Below are positions 8,983-17,394 of a stretch of 25,000 nt of DNA, one piece after another (within the stretch, counting starts at the first letter, position 1; every line of letters starts with the position of its first letter). The position numbers and the translations under genes are program-made. Below the pieces are notes generated by a model, which saw only the letters and a program-made list of their open reading frames with translations, was not told where the DNA came from and searched no databases. The stretch is from NCBI GenBank assembly GCA_900893395.1, contig CAAHFI010670996.1:1-25000 (forward strand), read 5' to 3'. The DNA is from Euglena gracilis (Eukaryota > Euglenozoa > Euglenophyceae > Euglenales > Euglenaceae).

Positions 8983-9175
8983 CATATACAAATATATATG
9001 TACATATACATATATTTGTACAATATACATATATTTATGTGCATATCTGTATATATATACGTATATACGTATATACGTATATATATGTATATATACATAT
9101 ATACACATATATTATATATGTACATATATAATATGTATTATATGTATGTACATATACACATTTGTATGTATTAAA
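8983..9175. repeat. AT-rich TACATA/TATACGTA microsatellite tract
   Basis: Imperfect repeats of TACATA, TATATA and ATACGTAT run from the right end of the fold-back element to about 9175. The tract may have grown from, or served as the target of, the element. Confidence 0.85.
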
Positions 9176-9920
9176 TGTCCATCACTCTCGAAACCATTAA
9201 AAATGACGACGTTTTATGAGGAGCCGAATCTTTCTCCGACATTTTGCAAGTTCAAAACATGCAAAGTTTCAGATTTCTTTTAAAAAAATGCAATTCTTGC
9301 ATATTGCAATCTCCGCTCCTGGGAGTTGGCACTCAACAGCGGCTGACTTGCATCGCGGTCAACAAACTTCTGGCTTCTGCTTCATTTTTCAGCTTGAAAA
9401 TTGATACTTGGACGGTCAACAAACATTGCTTCACTCCCTGGTATTCAATGCCAACAGCAGAAAGTGTCTAGGTGTGAGGTGCGCCCCCAAGGCGGTACAC
9501 AGCAAATCGACTTCCTTCACAAACTGGACAATGAGCCGCAGCGAAGCGAGCCAGGACACCCCTTGGCACACTGTGCAGGCAATTTCCAACGGGCAGTCGC
9601 AAAATCGCGAAACACACACTGCAGCCTGCCGTGTGTGTGACCATGTATGGATGCATTGATGGCGAGGTGATTAACATTTTGGACATACACTTTGATGTGT
9701 GCACATGTGAACGAAGGGAAGGAAAGGGATGGCGGACGGACAATGCCTTCGTGCCGCCTTGGCCTCTGGCCTATCTGTCGCTCAGCCTCTGCCTGTGTTG
9801 GAGTGCACCAGTCTGCTTCAGAGGCGCGCATTCTTTTGCCTCTTCGCTTTCCTTGTCGGCTTCCTTCAGGCTGGCCTCCCGGCCGCGTCGGGCCGGCGTT
9901 CAAGGGGCACGCCCTGCCAC
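9176..9920. other. presumed intronic spacer
   Basis: Unique sequence of moderate GC. The minus strand remains open from 10290 down to 9517, passing through basic, low-complexity sequence (GSRQGKRRGKRMRASEADW). This may be an extension of the exon at 9921-10064 or chance. Nothing else is recognised. Confidence 0.35.
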
Positions 9921-10064
9921 CCCCGTCCGCCGGGGCGGCTCCGCCTGCCTCGGCGTCGGCGGGGTCCATCCGGAGCACACGCACCCGCCCGGCCGCGGTG
10001 ACCACGGCGAACGCCCCGGGGTCAGGCAGCGGGTGGATGGCCGGCGCAGCCCCTCCCGCCGAGC
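9921..10064 (-). CDS. beta-propeller exon candidate, minus strand
   Basis: The minus strand reads AIHPLPDP, then GAFAVVTAAGRVRVLRMDP, then ADAEAGG. The alternation of hydrophobic strand, AGR turn and VRVLRMD is what a WD40-like blade looks like (compare 'vaS.dg.vrvW'). The acceptor is ACCGGCAG (10065-10066) and a possible donor GTGGCA lies at 9915-9920, giving 144 nt. Third positions are almost exclusively G or C. The donor is the least certain part, since the frame stays open far beyond it. Family assignment rests on pattern and on the neighbouring WD40 exons, not on a diagnostic tryptophan in this segment. Confidence 0.5.
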
Positions 10065-10659
10065 CTGCCGGTTTGGGGGGTTTCGAAGTGACACAGCGAT
10101 GGGGGGCTTTGGGTGCAGCGTCGTCCAGGAAAGTGGACGAAGCCGCACAAAGGGTCGTCCCACACACATTCGGCCAAAAAAAGACACCACAAAAGACTTC
10201 GAAAGCTCCCGGGTCCAGGCACAGCCATCCGGTGGCACTGACGATTGATGAGTGGTTGGAAACATGGAAAAGGAGGAAAACCGTGGGCATGAGCGGATGT
10301 CAGAGCAACTGCTTGGAGGGATGGCTTCCACTGGGTGCGGCACACAGCCTTCGAGGGTGTTCAGGTTCGGGCGGCGAGGAAAGTGGGAAATGGGGGTGGC
10401 GAGGGTGTGCCTGTCCCATGCCATTGCCATGGCCCATGGCTCCGGTTCTTCAGCATCTCCAGTGAATTAAAAGTTGAGCTGTGTGTGCGGGTGTTGGACC
10501 AGCCTCTAACTGCTGCCCCCCCCGGTATAATAAGGGTGGGGAACAGTTGGAGCCCCCGTTTAAGGAGATTGCCTAATTTTAGCCTGAATCCTGTCCCTAT
10601 CTTCTGTACTCACATCTGCGGTGAGAGCCGCAAAAACGCAGGCGAATCGGGGGTCTGGG
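10065..10659. other. presumed intronic spacer
   Basis: Moderate-GC sequence with open frames on both strands but no recognisable protein. It ends in sequence containing CCCCCCCCGGTATAATAAGGG at about 10520. Confidence 0.35.
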
Positions 10660-11040
10660 TCCACTTAAAAAACTTAGACCCGAATATGACCAAACCTCCG
10701 AACTTCGGCCTAACTCTAACTAAACACTTATGGGCTTTCCAAATAGCAATCAACCTAACCCTGCTCCTAGAAATAACCTAAACACCGAAAAAACGCAGTT
10801 GAAACCCATCACCTTGCGCTTCAGATAATGGACCCCCGCCCCCATCTTATTACTGGGCCCCCCATGGGCCCACATACATATGCACGTGTGCATATGTTTC
10901 GTCGGATTTGAGCGGAGTGGGTGTCAATTTTTAGGAATAGAGTCAGGGTTAGGATTGGCGGAACAAAATGGGCAAATTTTAGGACAAAATTATGCCAGAA
11001 GTTTGGTCGAATTTGGGAAGTTTTTAGGTCCCATTTTGTC
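10660..11040. repeat. diverged fold-back repeat centred near 10886
   Basis: Left segment 10664-10699 (CTTAAAAAACTTAGACCCGA onward, with GACCAAAC) is complementary to right segment 10998-11028 (GTTTGGTCGAATTTGGGAAG onward). Left 10748-10775 (CAACCTAACCCTG core) is complementary to right 10931-10957 (CAGGGTTAGGATTGG core). Between the arms sits CATATGCAC-GT-GTGCATATG (10877-10896). The arms are clearly diverged, so this is an old fold-back. No coding sequence is seen. Confidence 0.5.
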
Positions 11041-11230
11041 TAAAATTTTCCTAACTTGGGTAGGAACGAGTCCTAACTCTTCCTAAATCACAATTTCTGA
11101 ATACCTACGGAGGGAGGACCATAACCCTGGCCCTGTCCAAGAAAATAACCTTGATTTTCCCGAAAAGTGGCGACCGGGTCAATCAACGCCCTTCCCCCTT
11201 CCCCGGGGCGTTAGCAGTTCAGGTGCCATG

Positions 11231-11261
11231 TGAAAGTGTATGCGATGTGCATACACTTTCA
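11231..11261. repeat. perfect 13-bp hairpin
   Basis: TGAAAGTGTATGC (11231-11243) and GCATACACTTTCA (11249-11261) are exact reverse complements around a GATGT loop. Confidence 0.95.
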
Positions 11262-11371
11262 GGAAGCCCAGTGGACTCGGTGTTCAAACAAAGAGATGCC
11301 CCGCCCCCCCGGGCCAACTTTGGCCAACAAACCCGTGATTATGGCACTCCCGGCCCCTTCAATCCACTCAC

Positions 11372-11437
11372 CATGCTTGATGCTTTCCGCAACTGGACCA
11401 CTGCGGGACGGATGCTGAGGCCCAGGCCCAGCGCAAT
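11372..11437 (-). CDS. exon candidate with a strong donor
   Basis: The minus strand ends at a consensus donor, CATG followed by GTGAGT (11366-11371). Before it the best frame reads ALGLGLSIRPAVVQLRKASS then M, leaving in phase 0. The acceptor is not clear: one possible AG is inside the segment (CCTCAG near 11415) and others lie farther upstream, so the start coordinate is only indicative. The segment lies between the WD40 exon candidates at 11802-11908 and 9921-10064 and shares their base bias. No domain can be named from this piece alone. Confidence 0.35.
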
Positions 11438-11801
11438 TCGGTTTGGAAATGGGGAAGAGGGGTGGATTCCACGTGCTTCAGGGAGGGTGGTGTAGGTCTT
11501 TCCTGGCCCATGCAGGCCAGTCGTGGGGCACCACAGCCGGCACGAGGGACCTTTTTCACACGCCTGGGGGTTTCGGGTCCCATCTGCCTTCCCCTGGGCC
11601 CAGGCAGGCTTCGATTTTAATGCAGGTGAGGGTGGTCGGACCCTCTGGTCCAGGAGGGGGGTGGGGACAACCCCCACCTAAACCCTGTACACCCTCCTTG
11701 TATCGAACCCTGGGCCCGCTGGCCAGGGGCATTGGGGGGTCGTGTAACATTTTACAGCTGCCGAGGGGTCGAACCCACCCCTGCGCCAGCTTGGGATAAA
11801 C
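11438..11801. other. presumed intronic spacer
   Basis: Mixed sequence with open frames on both strands and no recognisable protein. A G-rich stretch lies at 11650-11670. Confidence 0.35.
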
Positions 11802-11908
11802 GTCCCTGGCCGAAAGTGCCGTCCACAGAGCCCGAGGCCAACACGCATCGCTGGGGCGCCCTCGACGCTGCGTGGGACAGCCCCGCGACCAGAACCGGAC
11901 ACAATCGC
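11802..11908 (-). CDS. WD40-repeat exon candidate
   Basis: The minus strand reads PVLVAGLSHAASRAP then QRCVLASGSVDGTFGQ. ASGSVDGTF is a near-consensus WD40 turn (usually ASGS.DGTV.W). The acceptor is an excellent AACTCTTCAG (AG at 11909-11910). A possible donor is GTTTAT just after CAGGGAC. The exon takes one leading base, which exactly completes the two bases left over by the exon at 12109-12228, so the pair is in phase. Another frame in this exon reads DCVRFWSRG, also WD40-like, so the exact path of the reading frame deserves care. Sequencing error or decay cannot be excluded. Confidence 0.6.
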
Positions 11909-12108
11909 CTGAAGAGTTACGCTCGGCAAATCAGCATTGCAGGTTGATGCAGAACAACGCAAAACACACAGCCCCAAAACCAAGGCACCCTCCAGAAAAG
12001 CCTTTTTGACAAAAAGGCTCTTCCACACAACAGAACGCGTCCCCGAACTGTCGAAAAAAAAGGACAGACTGGACCCTCTCAACACACGTGTGGGCTCGCA
12101 ACGCCCAC

Positions 12109-12228
12109 CTGGACAGCGCAGCGCCGCGGCGGGCCGCGGCCACGGGGTGGGCAGGCGGCGAGGCACGTGACGCGCCCGCGTGGCCGGTGAGCTCCAGCAG
12201 CGCGCCGCGGCGGTCCGGGGCCACGCTC
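12109..12228 (-). CDS. WD40-repeat exon candidate with TGHAG motif
   Basis: The minus strand reads SVAPDRRGALLELTGHAG and continues to HPVAAARRGAALS. LLELTGHAG is the typical entry to a WD40 blade, with the conserved GH. The acceptor is CTGGGCAG (12229-12230) and the donor is CCAG followed by GTGGGC (12103-12108). The exon is 120 nt and phase-preserving; its last two bases pair with the first base of the next exon candidate (11908). A second frame contains RVTCLAACP, which also looks WD40-like directly after GHAG, so a one-base difference (error or decay) between the two frames is possible. Third positions are nearly all G or C. Confidence 0.6.
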
Positions 12229-12302
12229 CTGCCCAGGGCCTTGGGTCAATCCCCGCGACAGAGAGTACCACCACCACACCTTTTGGGAACATTCGGGTGT
12301 TG

Positions 12303-12446
12303 TGCACGCAAGTGTGCAATGTGGTGCGTGTGTGTGTAGTGTGCGTGCGTGCGCGCGCACGTGTGTGTGCGTTGTGTTGTGTGCGGTATGTGTGTGTGCG
12401 CCGGCGTGGGCAGACCCGCATCGGGCCACCAACCCCCCCCCCCCCC
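12303..12446. repeat. GT-rich/alternating GC tract and 14-base C run
   Basis: Imperfect GTGTGT and GTGCGC repeats (12303-12410) include the self-complementary GTGCGCGCGCAC near 12350. They are followed by a C run at 12433-12446. Alternating purine-pyrimidine sequence of this kind can adopt Z-DNA. Confidence 0.85.
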
Positions 12447-12689
12447 GACCCACCCTCACCAAGCCCAACGGGTAAAAAAGGCCCTGCTCCAGACCACCCT
12501 TGCCCGTGCGGCTGCCGGTGGCCACGAGCGGGGGGATGGGACGGGGTTTGTGGTCCCCAAACCAACGCAGGGGCATTGCCCTTGTCGGCAGTGAATAATT
12601 GCCATCTGGAGTTTGCCAGCTCATTCACAGACAGTCAGTTGAGTCCACAACGTTTGTTTCCCGGCACTCGTGTGACAAAGGACAAGGTC

Positions 12690-12800
12690 AACAGTTGCAT
12701 TCTCCCACGCACCCGTGGAGCGACCCAGCGATCCGGGCAGCGAGGACCACTTGTACCGCATCTTCGCCATCGGAAAGAATGCGGCCCATGGCACGTCTGT
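12690..12800. other. GC-rich island, exon candidate on either strand
   Basis: Both strands look protein-like. Plus: DHLYRIFAIGKNAAHGTSVV with a GTGAAA donor-like site after it. Minus: PMAKMRYKWSSLPGSLGRST with a GTGCGT donor-like site after it. Third-position G/C bias holds in both. Because neighbouring WD40 exons are on the minus strand, minus is slightly favoured, but I cannot decide. No domain is recognised. Confidence 0.35.
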
Positions 12801-12974
12801 CGTGGGTGAAAGAGGTTCAGCGGGGGGTCCTCATCATACTCAGCACGAAAATAGGTTTAAACGTAGGAAAAGCACATTTTCTTTCCGAACAGCCACCACA
12901 GGTTGGGGTGGATCCGTGCTGCGTCTCCATCTACCCCCCCCCCAGGGTGTAACTTTATAGCCCAAAGTCCTGGC

Positions 12975-13297
12975 CTGAAAGGGGGTATTATTTAGGGGTA
13001 ATAGCTCCCAAAATTTCGAAAATTTTCGAAGTCCCATAAGACCCAAACAAGCACCCAGAACCCCCCCCCCGCACCCAGAACCCCCACTTTGGGTCATTTA
13101 TGGACTTTGTCATGAAATTCAGCATTGGGCAAAGGATTGAGAAGCTTTCTTTCGTCATTTTTTGTCAGAAACTGCCATTTTACCCACATTTCAAAGCAAA
13201 ATCTGGGTCGTTGGCCGAAAATTAGAGGGGGTATTAACTAGGTCGGCGAAGTCAGACCCGAGGGGGGGGGTATTGTTTGGGGGGGTTTACCCCAGGG
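12975..13297. repeat. GGGGGTATTATTTAGGGG-type motif copies
   Basis: Three related words occur in one orientation: GGGGGTATTATTTAGGGG (12981-12998), GAGGGGGTATTAACTAGG (13225-13242) and GGGTATTGTTTGGGGGGG (about 13268-13285). CCCAGGGTG occurs at both ends of the stretch (about 12941 and 13291). Between them, GCACCCAGAACCCCC is tandemly duplicated around 13050-13085. The sequence otherwise holds no gene. The motif links this stretch to the element at 13751-14130. Confidence 0.5.
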
Positions 13298-13439
13298 TGC
13301 TTCATAGGCCTCGGGACTTCACCAGATTAGGTTGGCCGTGAATAATAATATATATACAAATATAATCCGATGGTAACCCCTTCCCTCCCCTCAAAAAAAA
13401 GAGTCAGGTTCCCTGTTGCTGCGGACCCTGGTGGCTGGC

Positions 13440-13640
13440 CGGTAAAAAGCAAATCTGTTGCATCGACGTTGTGCCGTGCCTGTTGGCTGGCGCGCCATGG
13501 CAGAGGTCCCACAGCGAGAGGTCAACCTCCGGCCGCTCGGCAGGCTGCGCTCTGGGGAGCGGCGGCCCAGGGTGTGCAGGATGCGCGTGGGGCTCGTCTA
13601 CACATGCGCCCCAGGGGCCGGGACTTGGGCTCCGCTGTGT
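13440..13640. other. GC-rich island, exon candidate on either strand
   Basis: Plus strand: an ATG in the good context GCGCCATGG opens MAEVPQREVNLRPLGRLRSG with strong G/C third positions. Minus strand: an acceptor CTCCCCAG near 13553 is followed by AQPAERPEVDLSLWDLCHGA, in which VDLSLWDL resembles the WD-dipeptide end of a WD40 blade. The minus reading agrees with the neighbouring gene and is favoured, but the plus reading cannot be ruled out. Exact borders are unknown. Confidence 0.35.
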
Positions 13641-13750
13641 TTGACCCGTGTTTGGCTTTTGCTGTTATCAGTTTCTCAAATTTCTTCATTTTCGCACAAA
13701 TTTGAATTCAATCACAATACAGGCATATGGATACATGAACATGAACTGTG

Positions 13751-14130
13751 TGTACCCCCCCAAATAATAACCCCCCAATGAAGCCCCCCCCCCCCGAGGA
13801 CCGACTTCGGCCGCCCAAATAATAAAACCCTCTCCGCAGCTGTGAAGGCAAAATAAAAGAAGAGGAAAAAACGAGCTGAAATGTTGCAAATAATCACGAA
13901 TGGATGAAATGTGCAGAAAATATGCCAAAAAAAGCACACATTTTACAATAAAGCCCAGAAATGCCAAAAAAAAAGACACCACTGAAGCCTGTGGAGGGAT
14001 TCTGGGTCGAATTTTGACGTCCAATTTTTGCCTAAATAATAAACCCCCCTGGACCCGACTTGAGTGTCCAAATAAAAAATAAAATAAATAAAATAATACA
14101 CTGAGGGGTTTATTATTTGTGGGGGTTTAC
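13751..14130. mobile_element. candidate short element with CAAATAATA terminal inverted repeats
   Basis: The left end GTACCCCCCCAAATAATAAC (13752-13771, continuing CCCCCAATG) is mirrored by the right end GGGGTTTATTATTTGTGGGG (14105-14124, continuing GTTTAC). The inverted repeats are about 25-30 bp with a few mismatches. Internal copies of CAAATAATAA or CTAAATAATAAACCCC lie at 13815 and 14031. The interior is A-rich and has no coding frame of note. This fits a small non-autonomous inverted-repeat element. No target-site duplication could be fixed. Confidence 0.5.
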
Positions 14131-14290
14131 ATGTTTTATATGTCACACATGTCATATACATCTGTGTTTTCTGCCAGGGTTGTTTGGGGGTTATAAATTG
14201 TGTGCCACATATGTTATGCTATGTGTATGTATGTACACACATAATGTGTGTATGCGCTTGTGTGTGTGTATGTGTTTGTGTACAAAAATC
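14131..14290. repeat. GT/TATG-rich low-complexity tract
   Basis: Imperfect TGTGTATG and GTGTGTGT repeats occupy about 14205-14285, preceded by short ATGT/ACAT words. No gene is recognised. Confidence 0.7.
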
Positions 14291-14399
14291 AATATGCCTG
14301 TTGAGCACACATGCACAACATTTTGCAATTAAACAAACAGCCCAAGAATACGTTCCCACCCCAACAAACGATGTTGGTGCACACTTCACATCACCCCAG

Positions 14400-14960
14400 C
14401 AACCCCCCCCAAGAGGACAAGCCCAACGTCCAAGACGTTCATCGCTGAAGCAGGGCCGGGCAGGGTGTGGAGCCATGTGGATAGAAGCCCAGCCATGCCC
14501 TCCAGAGAGGCGTCGCTGTGGAGGGGGAGGCCCAATCAGGGGCTTCCTTAAAGACCCCGGGGTTGCCACTGCTGCCGGATCACTGGCACCCTGAACATAG
14601 CAAAAAAACAACAACAACAAATCCAGCAGCTGGGTTGGAAAAACTCAGTCAAAATGACTATTTTGGACAATTTCGGTCCAGCCTGTGGTGCCAGGCTGGC
14701 CCAGACTTCTTCAGCGGACCCCTGGGAGGGACCCGTAGCCTGGTGGGAGCTGCTGGCCGGAGAAAGGTGCTGGGTGCCCCCCCCCCCCCCCGTGAAGTGG
14801 TGAAGGAGAAACCAGGGGGTGGGTCCGGCAGCTGAAATTAGGTTCGCCTTTGCCCAAGGAGGGGGGGGGTATCTGACCGGGTTCCAAGTGGCGTGCTTGT
14901 GGGACAGGGCCGCCCGAGAGGTGCCTTCGGGCCCAGAACAGACCCACCCACGAGTTCGTT
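14400..14960 (-). other. GC-rich region with weak exon candidates
   Basis: A 15-base C run (14777-14791) divides the region. Minus-strand patches read GGHGWASIHMAPHPARPCFS (about 14440-14520) and SGPEGTSRAALSHKHATWNP ending at a GTCAGA donor-like site (14872-14877). They are short, their acceptors are unclear, and no domain is recognised. They may be small exons of the minus-strand gene. Confidence 0.25.
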
Positions 14961-15960
14961 CCCCATGAGTTTCGTTCACCATGAGTTTGAATTGAGTGGA
15001 GCTGTCCACTGAGTTGGGAACCACACCTGCTGGGGTCGTGGACTAGAGGAACCGGCGTCGTTCGCGAGGGACCCCCCCAAACTAGAGTGGAGTATGTGCC
15101 CGCGTGTGACCAGCGCAGCAAACAAGGTAAGTCCGCCAGGCTCCGGCCAACTCCACGCACACAAACAAAATGGGCCAGAGGCGAAAAACAGCGGCAGGCA
15201 GACGAGGGGATAAAGGGCCCCAATTTTTTTCAATACTTTCCAATTTGACACCAACAACCAGGAGGGGGTAACGTAACACCCATGCCCTCATGGGGATCTG
15301 AGAGGCGTGTGGAAAAGCCTGGTGGTGGAGGGAGTTGGCCCTCTGCAACTGAGATGGGAGGGAAACAGTGAGGAACCACCATTGGCTACGCTGGATTGTC
15401 AGCCACGTCCAACTTAAGCAAGAAATACAAAAATGGACACAAAAGCAAATGTTGACTTTGATATTTGAATAGAAAATCAAAAGCGTGAAAACACAACAAT
15501 GACAATTTGGCCCACAAAAATGTTCAACGATTGTTTTGAGGAGGAAAAAATCTGGATCATCATCACTTTGCATATTTGAACTGTCTTTGCGTGTTCATTT
15601 CCAATGCCCTCCCAATCAGATGGTGGGCCTGAACTTCAACCCTTTGAATACTCCCATAAGCCCCCCCCCCGGGTTTCCCGCCAAAAATCAAAATAACAGC
15701 CCCCCCCCCAACCAAGCCGGCCAACAAAGCCAACGAAAAAATTTTCCGAAAAAATGGTGAAAAAAACTCGAAAAATCTCCACAAAAACAGGTCGACATCA
15801 GGAAAAAATGAATATCTGGTATCCTTGAAGCATGGCCTATCCATCCAAAACTCGTGATAGCGGGCTGACGTTTTAGCCTGTTCATCTTCTGCGGCAACAA
15901 TGGTAGAAATGGCGGCCCATGGGAAAAAGAAAATCATACCCGGACCATACAATTGCTTAC
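14961..15960. other. spacer, no gene recognised
   Basis: Mixed composition. A consensus plus-strand donor-like site AACAAGGTAAGT lies at about 15121-15132, but the sequence before it has no clear exon. Sequence from 15420 to 15960 is AT-richer with C-runs at 15661-15670 and 15701-15709. Confidence 0.35.
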
Positions 15961-15963
15961 CGA

Positions 15964-16259
15964 CCCCCGGGGGGGGAGGGGGGGTCACTCCACTTTTTTT
16001 AAAAACCAATCAGTCACTCATTTTCAAAAAACCAGCCAGTCACTACCCCCCCCGGGGGGGTCGGCCACTCAGAAAAACGGCCACTTTCCAGTCACTTTAG
16101 GCCATTTTAGGCCCAAAAAATTTTTCCGGCGCTTTCGGCGCCGGGGTCACTCAAGCCACTTTTGCCCACTCCTGGCCGACCCCCCCCCCGGGGGGGGAGG
16201 GGTCCGGGCCAAAAACCAGTCAGTCACTCTGAAAAAACCAGTCACCCCCCCCGGGGGGG
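15964..16259. repeat. cluster of C-run/G-run palindromes and CAGTCACT repeats
   Basis: Four adjoining C-run plus G-run palindromes occur at 15964-15976, 16046-16060, 16180-16198 and 16244-16259. Around them CAGTCACT or a close variant recurs (16011, 16038, 16089, 16221 and 16238), usually after AAAAACCAG. A perfect stem-loop, CCGGCGC-TTTCG-GCGCCGG, lies at 16126-16144. The structure looks like a complex satellite or a decayed element; no coding sequence is seen. Confidence 0.7.
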
Positions 16260-16380
16260 TTGGTCAGTGCTTAAGCAATTGCCTGACCCGGACACTGCAA
16301 TTGTGGAGGTAACTGGGGAGTTTAACTCCAACAGGGGGGTGCCTGGTGCGGAGACGGCATCAGGGAAAAAGTCTCAGAAC

Positions 16381-16468
16381 AGTGTCCGGCTTCAAGGTTG
16401 TGTGGAGGCGGTGCATGGCGTGCTGCGAAGTGGAGAAGAACTGCAGCTGCGGGTCTGGGTGGGCCATG
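16381..16468 (-). CDS. exon candidate, minus strand
   Basis: The minus strand reads MAHPDPQLQFFSTSQHAM then HRLHTTLKPD, with third positions mostly G or C. The acceptor GTGTCCCAG (16469-16470) is good; the donor GTTCTG is weak. The hydrophobic LQFFSTS strand would fit a beta-propeller, but nothing diagnostic is present. The plus strand is also open here (SGEELQLRVWVGHAG), so strand is uncertain. If it belongs to the WD40-type gene it would be an upstream exon. Confidence 0.3.
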
Positions 16469-16878
16469 CTGGGACACCAATGTCGGGACCCAAGCCGCAG
16501 CCTTTGCATTCCACCGCCCTTTCTGAAATAAAACACAAAGCACAAGCTTGGGGTCACTACCAACCCCACACACCCCATGGCTAGCGTAGCCCCCTACATG
16601 TGTCGATGCCAGCGTTTCACACCTTTTCGGCTGTTGGCTTTGGTCACTCTAGTCACATCCGAGCAAAGTAGGGGGGGAGAACCCACTTCAGTGGTGGGTT
16701 CCGGAAGCAATTACGTCCCCCCGGCGTCACGAGACCACGGTGAGCGAGGCGCCATCCTGCAAGAGGTCACTGATCATCGGCAACGGTAGGACTGGGGAGG
16801 CGCTGGTGGCCTGCCGCAGGGGAGGCAGGGGTGGGGGGCGGTGCCAGGAAATGTTGATTTCAAGGATTTTCTGCTTTC
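16469..16878. other. spacer with one weak exon-like site
   Basis: Minus strand near 16735-16760 has a good acceptor (GACCTCTTGCAG) followed by DGASLTVVS, which is too short to call. The rest shows no gene. Confidence 0.3.
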
Positions 16879-17005
16879 ACACCTTTTGAGTTCAAAAAAA
16901 GGAACTCTTCAAAATATGACAATAGCACTTCCATTTTCAGTTTACGACACCTTTTGAGTTCAAAAAGGAACTCTTCAAAAATAAATGACAATAGCACTTC
17001 CATTT
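16879..17005. repeat. tandem duplication, period 68 bp
   Basis: ACACCTTTTGAGTTCAAAAA continues through GGAACTCTTCAAAA and GACAATAGCACTTCCATTT. It begins at 16879 and again at 16947 with few differences, mainly in A-run lengths. Each copy contains the small hairpin GAGTTC...GAACTC. Confidence 0.9.
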
Positions 17006-17394
17006 GGTTCCGACAAATCCTTCCATTAATATTCCGGGGAGTTTATGAAATGCCTCTATCAATCCCCCTCCCCCTGATCGAAGTGACCAGAAGATAATTT
17101 GAACCAAACGGAACCAAATGCCCTCTTCTCCTCTCAATTTTGATCCCCATCGAAAACGGGACAGCAGCAAATGGGGTAACCCCCAAATGACCTGATGGAG
17201 TGCCAGGTAGCCATCCCTGTTCACCTTCCCACCAGCCAAGTTACTACTTCCATGCTGGAAAAAAATTTTGTCTGAAAAAAAGGATGCCAGGTTACTGGAA
17301 CCATTCTTTGCCCGGCCCATACCAAATTATTTGGGCACTACCAGGGGCAAAGGCAAAGGTCCCGGTTATACCGAGGTCATCCATGTCCTTGCCA
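17006..17394. other. spacer, no gene recognised
   Basis: AT-balanced sequence. The minus frame that crosses the exon at 17432-17519 remains open through part of it (MDDLGITGTFAFAPG), but the donor at 17426-17431 argues that this is intron. Confidence 0.35.

Noticed and set aside
9517-10290. 257-codon minus-strand open frame as a single gene
   Set aside because: Only the 9921-10064 portion has strong third-position bias and splice-like ends; the rest reads as chance opening in GC-rich sequence.
10680-11100. CCTAACCCTG and CAGGGTTAGG words as interstitial telomere repeat
   Set aside because: The words are isolated and not in tandem; they are better explained as the two arms of a fold-back.
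15121-15132. Consensus plus-strand splice donor AACAAGGTAAGT
   Set aside because: No convincing plus-strand exon precedes it; a single donor match can occur by chance.
15964-16259. CRISPR-like array of repeats
   Set aside because: Repeat copies are irregular in spacing and length, spacers are not unique, and the context is eukaryotic.
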